Origin: CAVVTR01 sp963751245
GTDB lineage: Bacteria > Acidobacteriota > Thermoanaerobaculia > Thermoanaerobaculales > Thermoanaerobaculaceae
NCBI GenBank assembly: GCA_963751245.1
Contig: CAVVTR010000002.1
Span: forward strand, 248,001 to 312,000
Length of the DNA stretch: 64,000 nucleotides
Reading direction: 5' to 3'
The position numbers and the translations under genes were made by a program. Positions 17,215 through 27,338 of the stretch are shown piece by piece; position 1 is the stretch's first letter; each line of letters starts with the position of its first letter. A model generated the notes under the pieces. It was not told the DNA's origin. It made no database searches and was given only the letters and a program-made list of their open reading frames with translations.

Positions 17215-19473
17215 ATGAGACTCTGTCCCGGGACACGGCTCGGCTCGTACGAGATCGTCGCACCCGTGGGCGCGGGGGGGATGGGCGAGGTTTACCGCGC
17301 CCACGACCCGCGGCTCGGGCGCGACGTCGCGGTCAAGACGATCTCGTCGCACCTCGCCGCCGACCCGGACGCGCTGGGCCGCTTCCAGCGCGAGGCCCGG
17401 GCCATCGCCGCCATCTCCCACCCCAACATCGTCACCATCCACGACATCGGGCGTGAGGGCGACGTCTGGTTCCTGGTTACCGAGCTGCTCGAGGGCGAGA
17501 CCCTGCGGGCTCGGCTGGCCCGGGGCGGGCTCGAATGGCGGGCCGCGGCAGGGATCGGCGTGGCCGTCGCGGAGGCCCTGGCGGGCGCCCACTCCCGCGG
17601 CATCCTTCACCGGGACATCAAGCCCGAGAACGTCTTCCTCACTGCGGACGGCCGCGTCAAGGTCCTGGACTTCGGCCTCGCCGCCCCGGCGGTCCTCGGC
17701 TCGACCGGCGGAGAATCCGCGGCGCCGACGCTGCCCCACCCCACGGTGCCGGGCGCGCTCGTGGGCACCGTGGCGTACATGTCGCCCGAGCAGATCCAGG
17801 GGCGAACGCCGGACGCCCGTTCGGACCTGTTCTCGCTGGGGTGCGTCCTGTACGAGATGCTGTTCGCCGTCCGGCCGTTCGCGGGCGCGACGGCGGGGGA
17901 GCTCATGGCGGCGATCCTGCGGGACCCGCCGCAGCCGCCGGCCGCGGCGTCCTCTCCGGTCCCGGACGCGCTCCGCCGGGTCGTGCTGCGCTGTCTGGCC
18001 AGGGACCGGGAGGAGCGCTTCGCTTCGGCGGCGGCCCTTGCGTCCGCCCTCCGCGGCGCCGCCGCCCGGGCCGACCCCGGTGACCAGCGGGGCGCGACTC
18101 CGTCGGTGGCGGTGCTTCCCTTCATCAACCTCAGCGCGGATCCCGACAACGAGTTCTTCGCCGACGGCATCACCGAGGACGTCATCGCGCACCTCGCGAA
18201 GGTGCGGTCCCTCAAGGTGATCTCGCGGACCTCGGTGATGCCGTTCAAGGGGCGCGAGCAGAGCCTGCGGGAGATCGGCGCGGCCCTGGGGGCGGGCACC
18301 ATCGTGGAGGGGAGCGTCCGGCGCGCCGGCGAACGCGTCCGCATCGTCGCCCAGCTCATCGACGCCGTCACCGACGAGCACCTCTGGTCCGAGACCTACG
18401 ACCGGGTGCTGGACGACATCTTCGCCATCCAGACCGACGTCGCGCTGAAGATCGCCGCCGCGCTGCGGGGCGAGCTGTCGGCCGGAGAGCGGGCGCGGAT
18501 CGGGAGGGCGCCGACCGGCGACATCTCCGCCTACCGCCTCTACGTGCAGGGCAGGTACTGCTTCTCGCGGTACACGGCGGAAGGGTATCTCCAGAGCATC
18601 GCGTACTTCGAGCAGGCGATCGGGGCCGACCCCCACTTCGCGCTCGCGCACGCCGCCCTGGCCCACGCCTACCTGCACCTCGGCATCGACGGGGTCGTCG
18701 GGTGGGAGCCGAAGTGGGCCCTGCAGCAGGCCAAGGCGGCGATCGCGAGGTCGCTGGCGCTCGACGATGGGCTCGGTGAGGCACACGGGATCGCCGGCCT
18801 GCTCCGGTTCATCGTCGACTTCGACTGGACCGGCGCGGAGCAGGAGCTCCGCCTCGCCCTCGAGCTCAGCCCGGGCAACGCCGATGCCCACGACGCCCTG
18901 GGTTGGCTGTGCTCGTCGCTGGAGCGGTTCGACGAGGCGCTCGAGGAGGTCCGGCGCGCGCGGGAGCTCGACCCGATGGCTCACCGGTCCGACGTCGCGT
19001 CCGAGCTGATGCGGGCGGGCCGGTACGAAAGCGCTCTGGAAGAGGCGGAGCGGATCATCGAGCTCGACCCGTCGTTCCCGCGGGGACACTCGGTGCGGGG
19101 CTGGGCGGAGATCAAGCTGGGACATCCGGACCGGGGGATCGCCGCCCTCGAGCGGGCCGCCGGGTTGTCGCCCGAGGCGACGCTGTTCCGGGCCCAGCTC
19201 GCTCAGGCGCACGCCATGACGGGAAGCCCGGAGAAGGCCCGGGCCATCCTCGCCGAGCTCCAGCGCCTCGCGTCCGAGCGGTATGTCTCGCCCTACCACT
19301 TCGCGTACGTGCACACCGGCCTGGGCGAGCAGGACGCCGCCATCGACTGGCTCGAGCGCGCCTGCGAGCAGCGCGCCGGGGCCATCTACGGCATCAAGGG
19401 CTCGTTCCTCTTCACGGACCTCAGGGGCAACCCCCGCTTCGTCGCGCTGCTGCGCAGGATGAACCTCGCGTGA
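17215..19473 (+). CDS. Ser/Thr protein kinase with TolB-like and TPR modules
   Basis: 752 residues. Kinase domain 10-275: Gly-loop GAGGMGEV, Lys41, HRD 132-134, DFG 152-154, GTVAYMSPEQ activation segment. Residues ~300-440 form the TolB/FlgO N-terminal-like module common in these proteins and in adenylate cyclase fusions (SVAVLPF, then FADGITEDVIAHL). About six TPR-like repeats fill 470-735. The ending with LFTDLRGNPRFVALLRRM is typical. No obvious membrane helix, unlike its divergent partner, so it is probably cytoplasmic. The TPR part probably docks partners; the signal is unknown. Confidence 0.9.
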   Translation: MRLCPGTRLGSYEIVAPVGAGGMGEVYRAHDPRLGRDVAVKTISSHLAADPDALGRFQREARAIAAISHPNIVTIHDIGREGDVWFLVTELLEGETLRARLARGGLEWRAAAGIGVAVAEALAGAHSRGILHRDIKPENVFLTADGRVKVLDFGLAAPAVLGSTGGESAAPTLPHPTVPGALVGTVAYMSPEQIQGRTPDARSDLFSLGCVLYEMLFAVRPFAGATAGELMAAILRDPPQPPAAASSPVPDALRRVVLRCLARDREERFASAAALASALRGAAARADPGDQRGATPSVAVLPFINLSADPDNEFFADGITEDVIAHLAKVRSLKVISRTSVMPFKGREQSLREIGAALGAGTIVEGSVRRAGERVRIVAQLIDAVTDEHLWSETYDRVLDDIFAIQTDVALKIAAALRGELSAGERARIGRAPTGDISAYRLYVQGRYCFSRYTAEGYLQSIAYFEQAIGADPHFALAHAALAHAYLHLGIDGVVGWEPKWALQQAKAAIARSLALDDGLGEAHGIAGLLRFIVDFDWTGAEQELRLALELSPGNADAHDALGWLCSSLERFDEALEEVRRARELDPMAHRSDVASELMRAGRYESALEEAERIIELDPSFPRGHSVRGWAEIKLGHPDRGIAALERAAGLSPEATLFRAQLAQAHAMTGSPEKARAILAELQRLASERYVSPYHFAYVHTGLGEQDAAIDWLERACEQRAGAIYGIKGSFLFTDLRGNPRFVALLRRMNLA

Positions 19474-19490
19474 ACCCCCGGGGAGGAGCC

Positions 19491-20024
19491 ATGACAGACA
19501 TCGACCCACGCTATCCCGTCGGCCGCTTCCGCCCGCCGGAGAACGTCGACGCCGCGCTGCGGGCGTCCTTCGTGGACGCGATCGAGAGGGCTCCGTCCGC
19601 GCTGCGCGTCGCCATCGCCGGCCTCGACGGCGCCCGCCTCGACACGCCGTACCGCGACGGCGGCTGGACGGTGCGCCAGGTGGTCCACCACCTGCCGGAC
19701 AGCCACCTCAACGCGTACGTGAGGTACAAGCTGGCCCTCACCCAGGAGGAGCCCACCATCTGTCCCTACGACGAGGCCCGGTGGGCCGAGACGCCGGAGG
19801 CGCGCGGCGGCGATGTCGCCATGTCGCTGGCGCTCCTCGAGGCGCTCCACGTCCGCTGGGTCGCCTCCCTGCGCTCGGCCCCCGCGGCCGCGTTCGCCCG
19901 GACGTTCGTCCACCCCGAGAGCGGACGCTGGACCCTCGACCGCCTGCTCGCCCTCTACGCCTGGCACGGCCGCCACCACGTCGCGCAGATCACGGAGTTG
20001 CGCGACCGGATGGGCTGGACCTGA
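19491..20024 (+). CDS. YfiT/BstA-like DinB-superfamily metal-dependent hydrolase
   Basis: 177 residues, four-helix DinB fold. The metal triad fits His67 (VVHHLPDSH), His159 and His163 (WHGRHH), spaced as in Bacillus YfiT, a bacillithiol S-transferase relative. The N-terminus YPVGRF is also YfiT-like. GGGGAGGAG stands directly before ATG 19491, which starts 17 bp after the kinase stop, so it may be co-transcribed with the kinase. A thiol transferase acting on electrophiles is family knowledge; which thiol this organism uses is unknown. Confidence 0.85.
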   Translation: MTDIDPRYPVGRFRPPENVDAALRASFVDAIERAPSALRVAIAGLDGARLDTPYRDGGWTVRQVVHHLPDSHLNAYVRYKLALTQEEPTICPYDEARWAETPEARGGDVAMSLALLEALHVRWVASLRSAPAAAFARTFVHPESGRWTLDRLLALYAWHGRHHVAQITELRDRMGWT

Positions 20025-20257
20025 GCGGACCGCCGGAACCCGCGTCGTCGTGAGGGAAGGGCCCGTGCGCGAGGAGCCTGCGCGCGCCCGCGCGCGGCGC
20101 TGTCCCGTCCCGGCGGCGGCCCTTGAGGCCGGCCGCCACCGGCCGCGCGGCCGCGAGGGAAGGGCGGCGGGGGGGCGCCTGCCCCCGCTGACCGATCGAA
20201 GAGCCGCCAGGGAGGGCCAGGGGAGCGAGAACGTCCCGCCTGGGCCCCGGCCGGGGC

Positions 20258-20786
20258 CTACACCAGCACGAGCCGGAGCATGGAGTGGATCGCGGCGAGG
20301 TGGTGGTCATCGTGCTCGGCGGCGAAGAAGCAGAGGTCCACGAGGCGCATGGGCACGCCGAGGCGGGGGTGGTGCGCGGTCCTCGCCGCGTCGTCGAGGG
20401 TCAGGGCGTCGAGGGTGGTGAGGAGATCGCCCCTCGCCGCACGGAACGAGGCGACGATCCCGTCCAGCGGCCGCTCGTTGAACTCACTGTCCCGGCTGGC
20501 GCGGTTCTCCATGTCCGCGGCGGTCAGCGCCGCGGCTCCCCGGAGGTACTCGGCGAGCCTCACCCTCCAGAGCCGCTCGACCACGACGAGGTGTCCGGCG
20601 TGTTCCTGGGGAGACCACTTCGCCGGCGCCGGCCTCTCCGAGAGGACCTCCGGAGGAACGCCGGCGAGAAGCTCCTCGATCCGCGCGCGGGGTCCCGCGC
20701 AGGCGTTCGCGGACCGCCGCGAACATGCCGACGGGGAAGTCGAACGTCCACCGGTAGTCGAGCCAGGGAAGGACTGGGGCCGGCAT
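20258..20786 (-). CDS. DinB-family protein (frameshifted)
   Basis: About 175 residues once a 1-nt frameshift is bridged. ATG 20786 follows GGAGG by 5 nt and gives MPAPVLPWLDYRWTFDFPVG. At 20681-20690 (CCGCGCGCGG) the frame changes. The continuation IEELLAGVPPEVLSERPAP then KWSPQEHAGHLVVVERLW is a textbook DinB helix with the first His. The later DDHHLAAIHSML supplies the other metal ligands. Both halves are well kept, so a single-base error or a very recent mutation is likely. Convergent with the YfiT-like gene. Confidence 0.72.
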
Positions 20787-20920
20787 GCGCGCCTCCGATC
20801 CGGCGGGCGCTCCGGGTGCCGCCGTCCCCGCTGCTGCCGGCGCCGGAGCCTCCGCCAATGTCGACCTTACGTCCGGGAACGCGACCGGTTGCGGTGGACG
20901 GGGACCGCGCGGGACGGGAG

Positions 20921-20926
20921 TAGACT
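20921..20926 (+). promoter_or_regulatory. Possible -10 box, M28 peptidase gene
   Basis: TAGACT, 42 nt upstream of ATG 20969, in an otherwise very GC-rich stretch. The same hexamer precedes the ABC operon. No -35 recognised. Confidence 0.25.
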
Positions 20927-20968
20927 GCGCGGGGCCGCGGCCCACGCGGTCCCGGAGCGGAGGCCCCG

Positions 20969-23225
20969 ATGCGATCGAACCTGATTCCGGTCCTGTCCTG
21001 CACCCTCGTCCTTGCCACAGCCGCCGCCTTCGGCGCATCCGAGAAGCCGCTCCTCGGCTTCGACGCCGCGTCCAGCCAGGCCCAGAGGCAGCTCGAGCAG
21101 CGCTTCGACGCCGGTCTCGACCCCGCCGAGCTCCGCACCTGGCTCGAGCACCTCGCGGCCCGACCGCACCACGTCGGCTCGCCCTGGGATGCGAGCAACG
21201 CCGAGTACATCGCGGGGCTGTTCCGCTCGTGGGGGTACGAGACGACGATCGAGGAGTTCCAGGTGCTCTTCCCGACCCCGAAGGTCAGGGTGCTCGAGAT
21301 GCTGGCTCCCACGCGCTTCACGGCCTCCCTCGCCGAGCCGGCGCTGCCGCAGGACCGCACCTCGGGGCAGACCGCCGAGCAGCTCCCCACCTACAACGCC
21401 TACTCCGTGGACGGCGACGTCACCGGCGAGCTGGTCTACGTCAACTACGGCGTGCCCGCCGACTACGAGGTCCTGGCGCGAGCACGGCATCGACGTCAGG
21501 GGCAGGATCGTCATCGCCCGCTACGGCGGATCCTGGCGCGGCATCAAGCCCAAGGTTGCCGCGGAGCACGGCGCCGTCGGCTGCATCCTGTACTCCGATC
21601 CCCGGGAGGACGGCTACTTCGAGGGGGACGCCTACCCGAAGGGCGGCTTCCGCAGCGCCGACGGCGTCCAGCGCGGCTCCGTCGAGGACATGCCGCTCTA
21701 CCCGGGCGATCCGCTCACACCGGGCGTGGGTGCGACGCCCGACGCCGAGCGGCTGCCCCTCGACAAGGCCGAGACGCTGACGAAGATCCCCGTGCTGCCA
21801 ATCTCCTACGCCGATGCGCAGCCGCTGCTCGCGGCCATGGCCGGTCCCGTGGCGCCGGAGAAGTGGCGCGGCGCCCTGCCCATCACCTACCACCTCGGTC
21901 CCGGACCGGCCAAGGTCCACCTGAAGCTCGCCTTCGACTGGAGCCTCAAGACCATCCGCGACGTCATCGCAAAGCTCCCCGGCGCCGAGCGCCCCGACGA
22001 GTGGGTGCTGCGCGGCAACCACCACGACGCCTGGGTCAACGGCGCCGCCGACCCCGTCAGCGGGCAGGTGGCCATGCTCGAGGAGGCCCATTCGGTCTCC
22101 AAGCTGGTCAACGCCGGCTGGAAGCCGCGGCGGACCATCGTCTACTGCGCCTGGGACGGCGAAGAGCCCGGCCTGCTCGGCTCCGTCGAGTGGGCGGAGA
22201 CCCACGCCGCCGAGCTGCGCCGCAAGGCCGTCGCCTACGTCAACTCCGACAGCAACTCGCGCGGGTTCCTCTCCGTGGGCGGCTCGCACTCCCTGGAGCC
22301 GTTCATCAACGAGGTCGCCCGCGACGTGCCCGACCCGGAGAAGGGGATCAGCGTCCTCGAGCGCCTGCGCGCCAGGGAGATCCTCGCGGCGAAGCCCGGG
22401 GCGCGTGAGAAGCTGCGCACGGAGCGCGACCTGCCCATCGCGCCGCTGGGGTCCGGCTCGGACTACACCCCGTTCCTGCAGCACCTCGGGGTGGCCTCGC
22501 TGAACCTCGGCTTCGGCGGCGAAGGCGACTTCGGCCAGTACCACTCCATCTACGACTCCATCGACCACTTCGAGCGGTTCATGGACCCCGACTTCAGCTA
22601 CGGCCTCGCCCTGGCGAAGGTCGGGGGCCGCGCGGTGCTGCGGCTCGCCGATGCCCAGGTGCTCCCCCTCGACTTCGGCGCCCTGACCGCCCACGTGGCC
22701 GCCTACGCAGGCGAGGTCGAGAAGCTCGTCGCGACGGAGCGTGAGGAGACTGCCGCCCGGGACAGGCTCGTCGCCGACGGCACCTACGAGGCCGTCGCCG
22801 ACCCGACGAAGACCTTCGTCGCTCCGAAGCCCGAGCCGCCGGTGCCGCACCTCAACTTCGCCCCTCTGGACAACGCCGTCGCTCGCCTGGAGGCGAGCGT
22901 CAAGGCCTACCGCGAGGCTGCCGCGGCCGGGGCCGGTCCGGCGGGGCTGTCGCCCGCCGCCCAACGTGCCCTCGACCAGGTCCTCCTGGCCAGCGAGCGG
23001 GCGCTGATCTCGGAGGAGGGGCTGCCGGGCCGACCGTGGTTCCGCCACCTCATCTACGCCCCCGGCTTCTACACCGGGTACGGCGTGAAGACCCTCCCCG
23101 GCGTGCGCGAGGCCATCGAGCAGCGGGACTGGGCCGGCGCGGAGGCGCAGGAGGCGCGGATCGCGGAGGTCCTGGCCGCCTACGCCGCCCAGGTCGACCG
23201 CGCGACCGCCCTGCTCCAGGAGTAG
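20969..23225 (+). CDS. Secreted M28 glutamate-carboxypeptidase-like peptidase (frameshifted)
   Basis: About 751 residues with a signal peptide, a PA domain, an M28 zinc-peptidase core and a C-terminal transferrin-receptor-like dimerisation domain, the layout of glutamate carboxypeptidase II (PSMA). Metal ligands are visible in order: His in GNHHDAW, Asp in NGAADP, Glu pair in DGEEPGLLG, Asp in NSDSNS and His in YHSIYDS. The frame breaks by one base at 21476-21480, after DYEVLA, and continues as EHGIDVRGRIVIARYGG inside the PA domain. The rest is intact. ATG 20969 has GGAGG 5 nt upstream. Releases C-terminal acidic residues from peptides in related enzymes. Confidence 0.88.
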
Positions 23226-23274
23226 GCGCGGAAGGGTTCGGGGCCCGGCCGGGAACTGCCGCGGCGCCTCCGCG

Positions 23275-23280
23275 TATCAT
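23275..23280 (+). promoter_or_regulatory. Possible -10 box, SpoIIE phosphatase gene
   Basis: TATCAT, 12 nt before ATG 23293, close to the TATAAT consensus. It implies a leader of about 6 nt and there is no Shine-Dalgarno, so near-leaderless translation is likely. Confidence 0.3.
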
Positions 23281-23292
23281 GGGCGGCGACCC

Positions 23293-25356
23293 ATGTGCCC
23301 TCGCGCCAGCCTCCGCCTCCTCCTGACGGGCCTCGTCCTCGGGCTCGGCGCACTGCCCGTGCACGGCCAGGAGCCGGCGCCGGCCGACATCGCCGCGGCA
23401 CCGCTGCTGCAGTCGGGGGACACCGTCCAGATGGTCAAGGCGTGGCGCTTTCGCGCCGGCGACGATCCCGCATGGGCGCGGCCCGGCGCTGACGACGGCT
23501 CCTGGCTGACCGTCGAACCCGCGGCGCCCGGCCCGCCGGGTCAGGAGGGCGACGAGCGGCGGGTCGTCTGGTTCCGGCGCCACCTGCGCCTGGACCGGGA
23601 GCTGTGGGGCGCGGCCCTGGCTCTCGACGTCGTCTCTCCCGGCCGCGTCACGGTCTACGTCGACGGGGTCAGCCTCGGCCCCTTCGCACCGGACGTGTCC
23701 GCCTCCGGCGGCGCCGCCACGGGGACGCGCCGCGGCCCCGCGTTCTTCACGGCCTCGGGCGGGGCGGACCACGTTCTCGCGGTGCGCTACGACGGTACCA
23801 CCCGCGCTCCCGGCCCCGCCGGAGCCGGGCCGCGCTTCTTCCTGCTCACCCTGGCGGGCCCCCAGGCTGCGCTGGCAGGCGCCGCGACGCGGGCGAGGCT
23901 CGCGATTGCGATCGCCGTCGCCGCGACGACCGTCCCGGCGCTCCTGGCGCTGCTCCACCTGGCCCTCTACTGGTTCTACCGCAAGGCCCGCGAGAACCTC
24001 TTCTACGCGTGCTGCATGCTCGGCTTCGCGGTCATCATCTTCGGCGGGCCGGCGGCGCGCCGGCTGCTCAGTCCGGAGGCGGCCGGGGAGCTGGCGCGGT
24101 ACACGCCGTTCGGGCTGTTCGCGGCGATCTTCTTCGGGTTGCTGACCTTCTACGCGGTCCGCAGGACCTCCCTGCCCAGGGCGTGGGTGCCCTTCGCCGT
24201 CGTGGCGCTGCTCTTCGCCGTGGCGAGCTCCGCCTTTCCCGGGCCGTTCTGGAGCTGGGGGTGGTACCTGTACTTCGCGGCGACGATGCTCGAGATCGTC
24301 CGGGTGGAGCGAGGCGCCGGGGCGGTGGAGCGCGAGGGCGCGAGGCTGCTCCTCTGGGGCCTGATCCTGCTCGCTCTCTTCGCCACCCTGCAGGTGCTCA
24401 TCGACGTCGGCGGCGTCCCGCCGCCCCTCGGGTACCACGACGTCTACGTGCTGGGGATGCTGGCCTTCGCCGTGAGCATGTCGCTGTTCCTGGCGCGGAC
24501 CGTGGCCCGTACCAGCCTCCACCTGGAGCGCCGGCTGGCCGAGGTGGAGGCGCTGTCGGGACAGGTCCTCGAGCAGGAGCGCGCCGCCCACCGCCAGGAG
24601 CTCCAGCGTCAGCTGCTCGTGGCCGAGAACGAGCGGAAGTCCCGCGAGCTCGAGGAGGCCAGGGCGCTCCAGCTGTCCATGCTCCCGGCGAGGGTCCCCG
24701 TCGCGGAGGGGCTCGATGTCGCCGTAGCGATGACGACGGCGACCGAGGTGGGCGGGGACTACTACGACTTCCGCTCCGACGACGACGGCGGGATCGTCCT
24801 CGCGGTCGGCGACGCCACCGGCCACGGTGCCGCCGCGGGCACCATGGTGGCCGCCGTGAAGGCGCTGTTCTCGTCTCTGGGGACGGCCGGCGGCCTCCCT
24901 GCCGCCATGCGCGAGTACGACCGGGTGCTGCGCACGCTGAGCTTCGAGCGCATGCACATGTGCCTGGCCCTCGCCCGGATCGCGCCCCGCCGCGTCGCGG
25001 TCTGCGCCGCGGGGATGCCGCCCGTGAAGATCCGGCGGGCGGCTTCCGGGGAGGTCGACGAGCTGGGCGCGGGAGGGCTGCCCCTGGGCGGGAACCTCTC
25101 CCCCGCCTACGCGGAGAAGGGATCCGACCTCGTCCCGGGCGACACGCTCCTGTTCGCCACCGACGGTCTCGCCGAGCTCGCCGACCCCGCGGGGCGCGCC
25201 TTCGGCGACGAGCGCATCGTCGAGGCGCTCCGCGCCGCGGGGGACCGGCCCGCAGCAGGGATCGTCGATGCGCTGATGGAGGCGGCCGCCGCGTGGCGTG
25301 GTGAGCGGCCGCAGGTCGACGACATCACGGTCCTCGTCGTGCGCGTGAGGGGCTGA
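23293..25356 (+). CDS. 7TM-type membrane SpoIIE/PP2C phosphatase
   Basis: 687 residues. Signal peptide (1-25), an extracytoplasmic beta-sandwich resembling 7TMR-DISM extracellular domains (about 45-195), about seven membrane helices (200-405), a coiled coil (about 410-465) and a SpoIIE-type PP2C domain (470-687). Phosphatase metal-binding motifs are present: GGDYYDF, VGDATGHG and the final DDITVLVVR. Family knowledge: dephosphorylates anti-anti-sigma factors in partner-switching. No anti-sigma or STAS gene is adjacent, so its target must be elsewhere. Convergent with the PAS-AraC gene. Confidence 0.9.
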   Translation: MCPRASLRLLLTGLVLGLGALPVHGQEPAPADIAAAPLLQSGDTVQMVKAWRFRAGDDPAWARPGADDGSWLTVEPAAPGPPGQEGDERRVVWFRRHLRLDRELWGAALALDVVSPGRVTVYVDGVSLGPFAPDVSASGGAATGTRRGPAFFTASGGADHVLAVRYDGTTRAPGPAGAGPRFFLLTLAGPQAALAGAATRARLAIAIAVAATTVPALLALLHLALYWFYRKARENLFYACCMLGFAVIIFGGPAARRLLSPEAAGELARYTPFGLFAAIFFGLLTFYAVRRTSLPRAWVPFAVVALLFAVASSAFPGPFWSWGWYLYFAATMLEIVRVERGAGAVEREGARLLLWGLILLALFATLQVLIDVGGVPPPLGYHDVYVLGMLAFAVSMSLFLARTVARTSLHLERRLAEVEALSGQVLEQERAAHRQELQRQLLVAENERKSRELEEARALQLSMLPARVPVAEGLDVAVAMTTATEVGGDYYDFRSDDDGGIVLAVGDATGHGAAAGTMVAAVKALFSSLGTAGGLPAAMREYDRVLRTLSFERMHMCLALARIAPRRVAVCAAGMPPVKIRRAASGEVDELGAGGLPLGGNLSPAYAEKGSDLVPGDTLLFATDGLAELADPAGRAFGDERIVEALRAAGDRPAAGIVDALMEAAAAWRGERPQVDDITVLVVRVRG

Positions 25357-25403
25357 ACGTCACCTTGCGGGCCGTCCTCCCGGTCCATCGCCTGCCTCCT
25401 CGT

Positions 25404-25419
25404 CCGCGAGGGTTCGCGG
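25404..25419. terminator. Short hairpin between convergent genes
   Basis: CCGCGA (25404-25409) pairs with TCGCGG (25414-25419) around GGGT. It lies about 50 nt after the SpoIIE stop in the 196-bp convergent gap. Weak candidate; no T-tract. Confidence 0.3.
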
Positions 25420-25552
25420 CCCGGTCCGGGTCGCCACCCTGCCGCGGTCCGGCGCTCGGAAACCTGCATCGCGACGCCGTGTCACGATTGTGTCTGCTCA
25501 GGCTCTTCAACCAATGGGAGGGCGTTGCCGCTTCCCGTCCGGCGGCGGCTGC

Positions 25553-26305
25553 TCAGGCGCGGTCGTCCCGGCCCGTCGAACGGTGGCGCTGGCGGTACTC
25601 GGTGGGGGTGAGGCCGGCCACCCGCCTGAAGTGGCGGGTGAAGGCGCTCTGGTCGCAGTAGCCGCAGGCGACGGCGATCTCGGCCACGGTGGCGCCGCCC
25701 CCGGCGAGCAGGGCACGCGCCGCCTCGAGGCGGGTCTGGGCGATGAGCTGCGCGGGGGTGAGACCGAACAGGGCGCGGATGCGGCGGGAGAAGCGGTAGA
25801 CCGACAGCCCCGCGTCGGCGGCGAGGCGGTCGACGCGGAGCGGCTCGCCGTAGCGCTCCCGGACGACCCGGAGGGCGGCGGCGAGGCCGGCGAGGGGCTC
25901 GCCCTCCACCGCGGCGCCGCGCACGTCCCGGGAGGTGCCGGCGAGGCCGATGACCGCGCCGCCGGGGGCGCGGAGCGGTGTCTTGCGGGTGATGCACCAC
26001 CCCTCGGCGCCGCCGGGGTAGAGGTGGAGCTCGAGGACGTCGGCCAGCGCGCGGCCGCCGCGCAGCACGGCGAGGTCTTGCTGCAGGTAGCTCTCGCCGA
26101 GGGGGGCGGGGAAGAGGTCGCGGGCGGTGCGTCCCAGGACGTCCTGCTTGCGGCGGCGGCCGAGCCGGTCGACGAGGGTGTCGTTGATGGCCGCGTAGCG
26201 TCCGCGTGCGTCCTTGACGAAGAACACCACGTCGGGGAGGTGGTCGAACAGCTCGAGCACGAAGCCGGCCTGCCGGACCGCCGCGTCGAGCTCCGTCGTC
26301 TCCAT
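25553..26305 (-). CDS. PAS-AraC family transcriptional regulator
   Basis: 250 residues. The N-terminal PAS domain (about 15-125) has LFDHLPDVVFFVKDARGRY and AINDTL. The C-terminal AraC double helix-turn-helix (about 148-245) is well conserved (VAEIAVACGYCDQSAFTRHFRR then GLTPTEYR). The gene is divergent from the glycyl-radical activase/enzyme pair, 105 bp apart, so it is the obvious regulator of that operon. PAS-AraC proteins of this layout often flank such operons; the ligand may be the enzyme's substrate, but that is inference. Confidence 0.88.
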   Translation of the reverse strand: METTELDAAVRQAGFVLELFDHLPDVVFFVKDARGRYAAINDTLVDRLGRRRKQDVLGRTARDLFPAPLGESYLQQDLAVLRGGRALADVLELHLYPGGAEGWCITRKTPLRAPGGAVIGLAGTSRDVRGAAVEGEPLAGLAAALRVVRERYGEPLRVDRLAADAGLSVYRFSRRIRALFGLTPAQLIAQTRLEAARALLAGGGATVAEIAVACGYCDQSAFTRHFRRVAGLTPTEYRQRHRSTGRDDRA

Positions 26306-26410
26306 CGCCGCCTCAGGCGCGCCGGCGCTGTGCAGGGATTCGAGCCATGGCTCGTCGATTCTACAAGACGGCGGCCTCGCAGCGTCCCATCATTGACGGT
26401 GGGAGCCACT
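26306..26410. promoter_or_regulatory. Divergent control region of glycyl-radical operon
   Basis: 105 bp between the regulator and activase starts. On the reverse strand TTGTAGAAT (26358-26366) contains TAGAAT, a good -10 for the regulator, with a ~46-nt leader. The forward promoter is less clear. The operator of the AraC-type protein should be here; no obvious direct repeat was found. Confidence 0.35.
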
Positions 26411-27334
26411 GTGACCACCGAGCCGGCCCGGGCGCCGCGGGGGACCGTCTTCAACGTGCAGCGGGCGTCGTTCCACGACGGCCCCGGGGTGCGCACCACC
26501 GTGTTCCTCAAGGGGTGCCCGCTGCGCTGCCCGTGGTGCCACAACCCGGAGGGGATCGCGCCGCAGCCGCAGGTGATCGTCAACGACGCGCGCTGCCTGG
26601 GCTGCAGGTCGTGCGAGGAGGCCTGCCCGCGCCCCGGCGGTCCGCTGTCCTCCGGCGAGTCCCTGGGCGCGGACGGCTGCCTCGGCTGCGGCCGCTGCTT
26701 CGACGCCTGCCCGGCCGCGGCGCGGGAGGCCGCCGGCCGGGAGTGGACCGTGGCGGAGGTGCTCGCCGAGGTCCTCCGCGACCGCCTGGGCTACGACACC
26801 AGCGGCGGGGGCGTGACGTTCTCGGGGGGCGAGCCGCTCTTCCAGCCCGCCTTCCTCGTCGCCTGCCTGGAGGCCTGCCGGCGGGAGGGTATCCACACCG
26901 CCGTGGACACCTGCGGGTTCGCGCCGGCCGGGGTCGTCGCGGCGGCCGCCGCGCGGACGGACCTGCTGCTGTGGGACCTGAAGCACCTCGACCCCGCCCG
27001 CCACCGCGAGCTCACGGGCGCACCCCTCGCACCGGTCCTCGCCAACCTCGAGGCGGCGTCGCGGCTCGGGGTGCGGATCTGGCTGCGCATCCCGGTGATC
27101 CCGGGGATCAACGACGACCCCGCCAACCTGCGCGCCGCCGCCGCGGTGGCGTCGCGGCTCCCGGCGGTGGAGCGGGTCAGCCTGCTCCCGTACCACCGCA
27201 CGGGCACCGCCAAGGGGGGACGTCTCGGGCGCGTGGACCTCCTGGACGGCGTGGCGCCGCCGTCGTCGGAGCGGATGCGCGAGCTGGCGGAGGTGGTCGC
27301 GGGAGGCGGCGTCGAGGCCGTCGTCGGAGGGTGA
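26411..27334 (+). CDS. hypE: Glycyl-radical enzyme activase (radical SAM)
   Basis: 307 residues from GTG 26411 (GGAG 5 nt upstream). Radical SAM cluster CPLRCPWC (Cys36, 40, 43), then an inserted ferredoxin domain with two CxxCxxCxxxC sets (Cys62/65/68/72 and Cys90/93/96/100), as in activases of dehydratase-type glycyl-radical enzymes. GGGVTFSGGEPL is the SAM-binding glycine motif. It installs the glycyl radical on the enzyme encoded 5 bp downstream. The symbol is offered on the strength of the partner's similarity to HypD. Anaerobic function is implied since the radical is oxygen-sensitive. Confidence 0.85.
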   Translation: MTTEPARAPRGTVFNVQRASFHDGPGVRTTVFLKGCPLRCPWCHNPEGIAPQPQVIVNDARCLGCRSCEEACPRPGGPLSSGESLGADGCLGCGRCFDACPAAAREAAGREWTVAEVLAEVLRDRLGYDTSGGGVTFSGGEPLFQPAFLVACLEACRREGIHTAVDTCGFAPAGVVAAAAARTDLLLWDLKHLDPARHRELTGAPLAPVLANLEAASRLGVRIWLRIPVIPGINDDPANLRAAAAVASRLPAVERVSLLPYHRTGTAKGGRLGRVDLLDGVAPPSSERMRELAEVVAGGGVEAVVGG

Positions 27335-27338
27335 GGCT

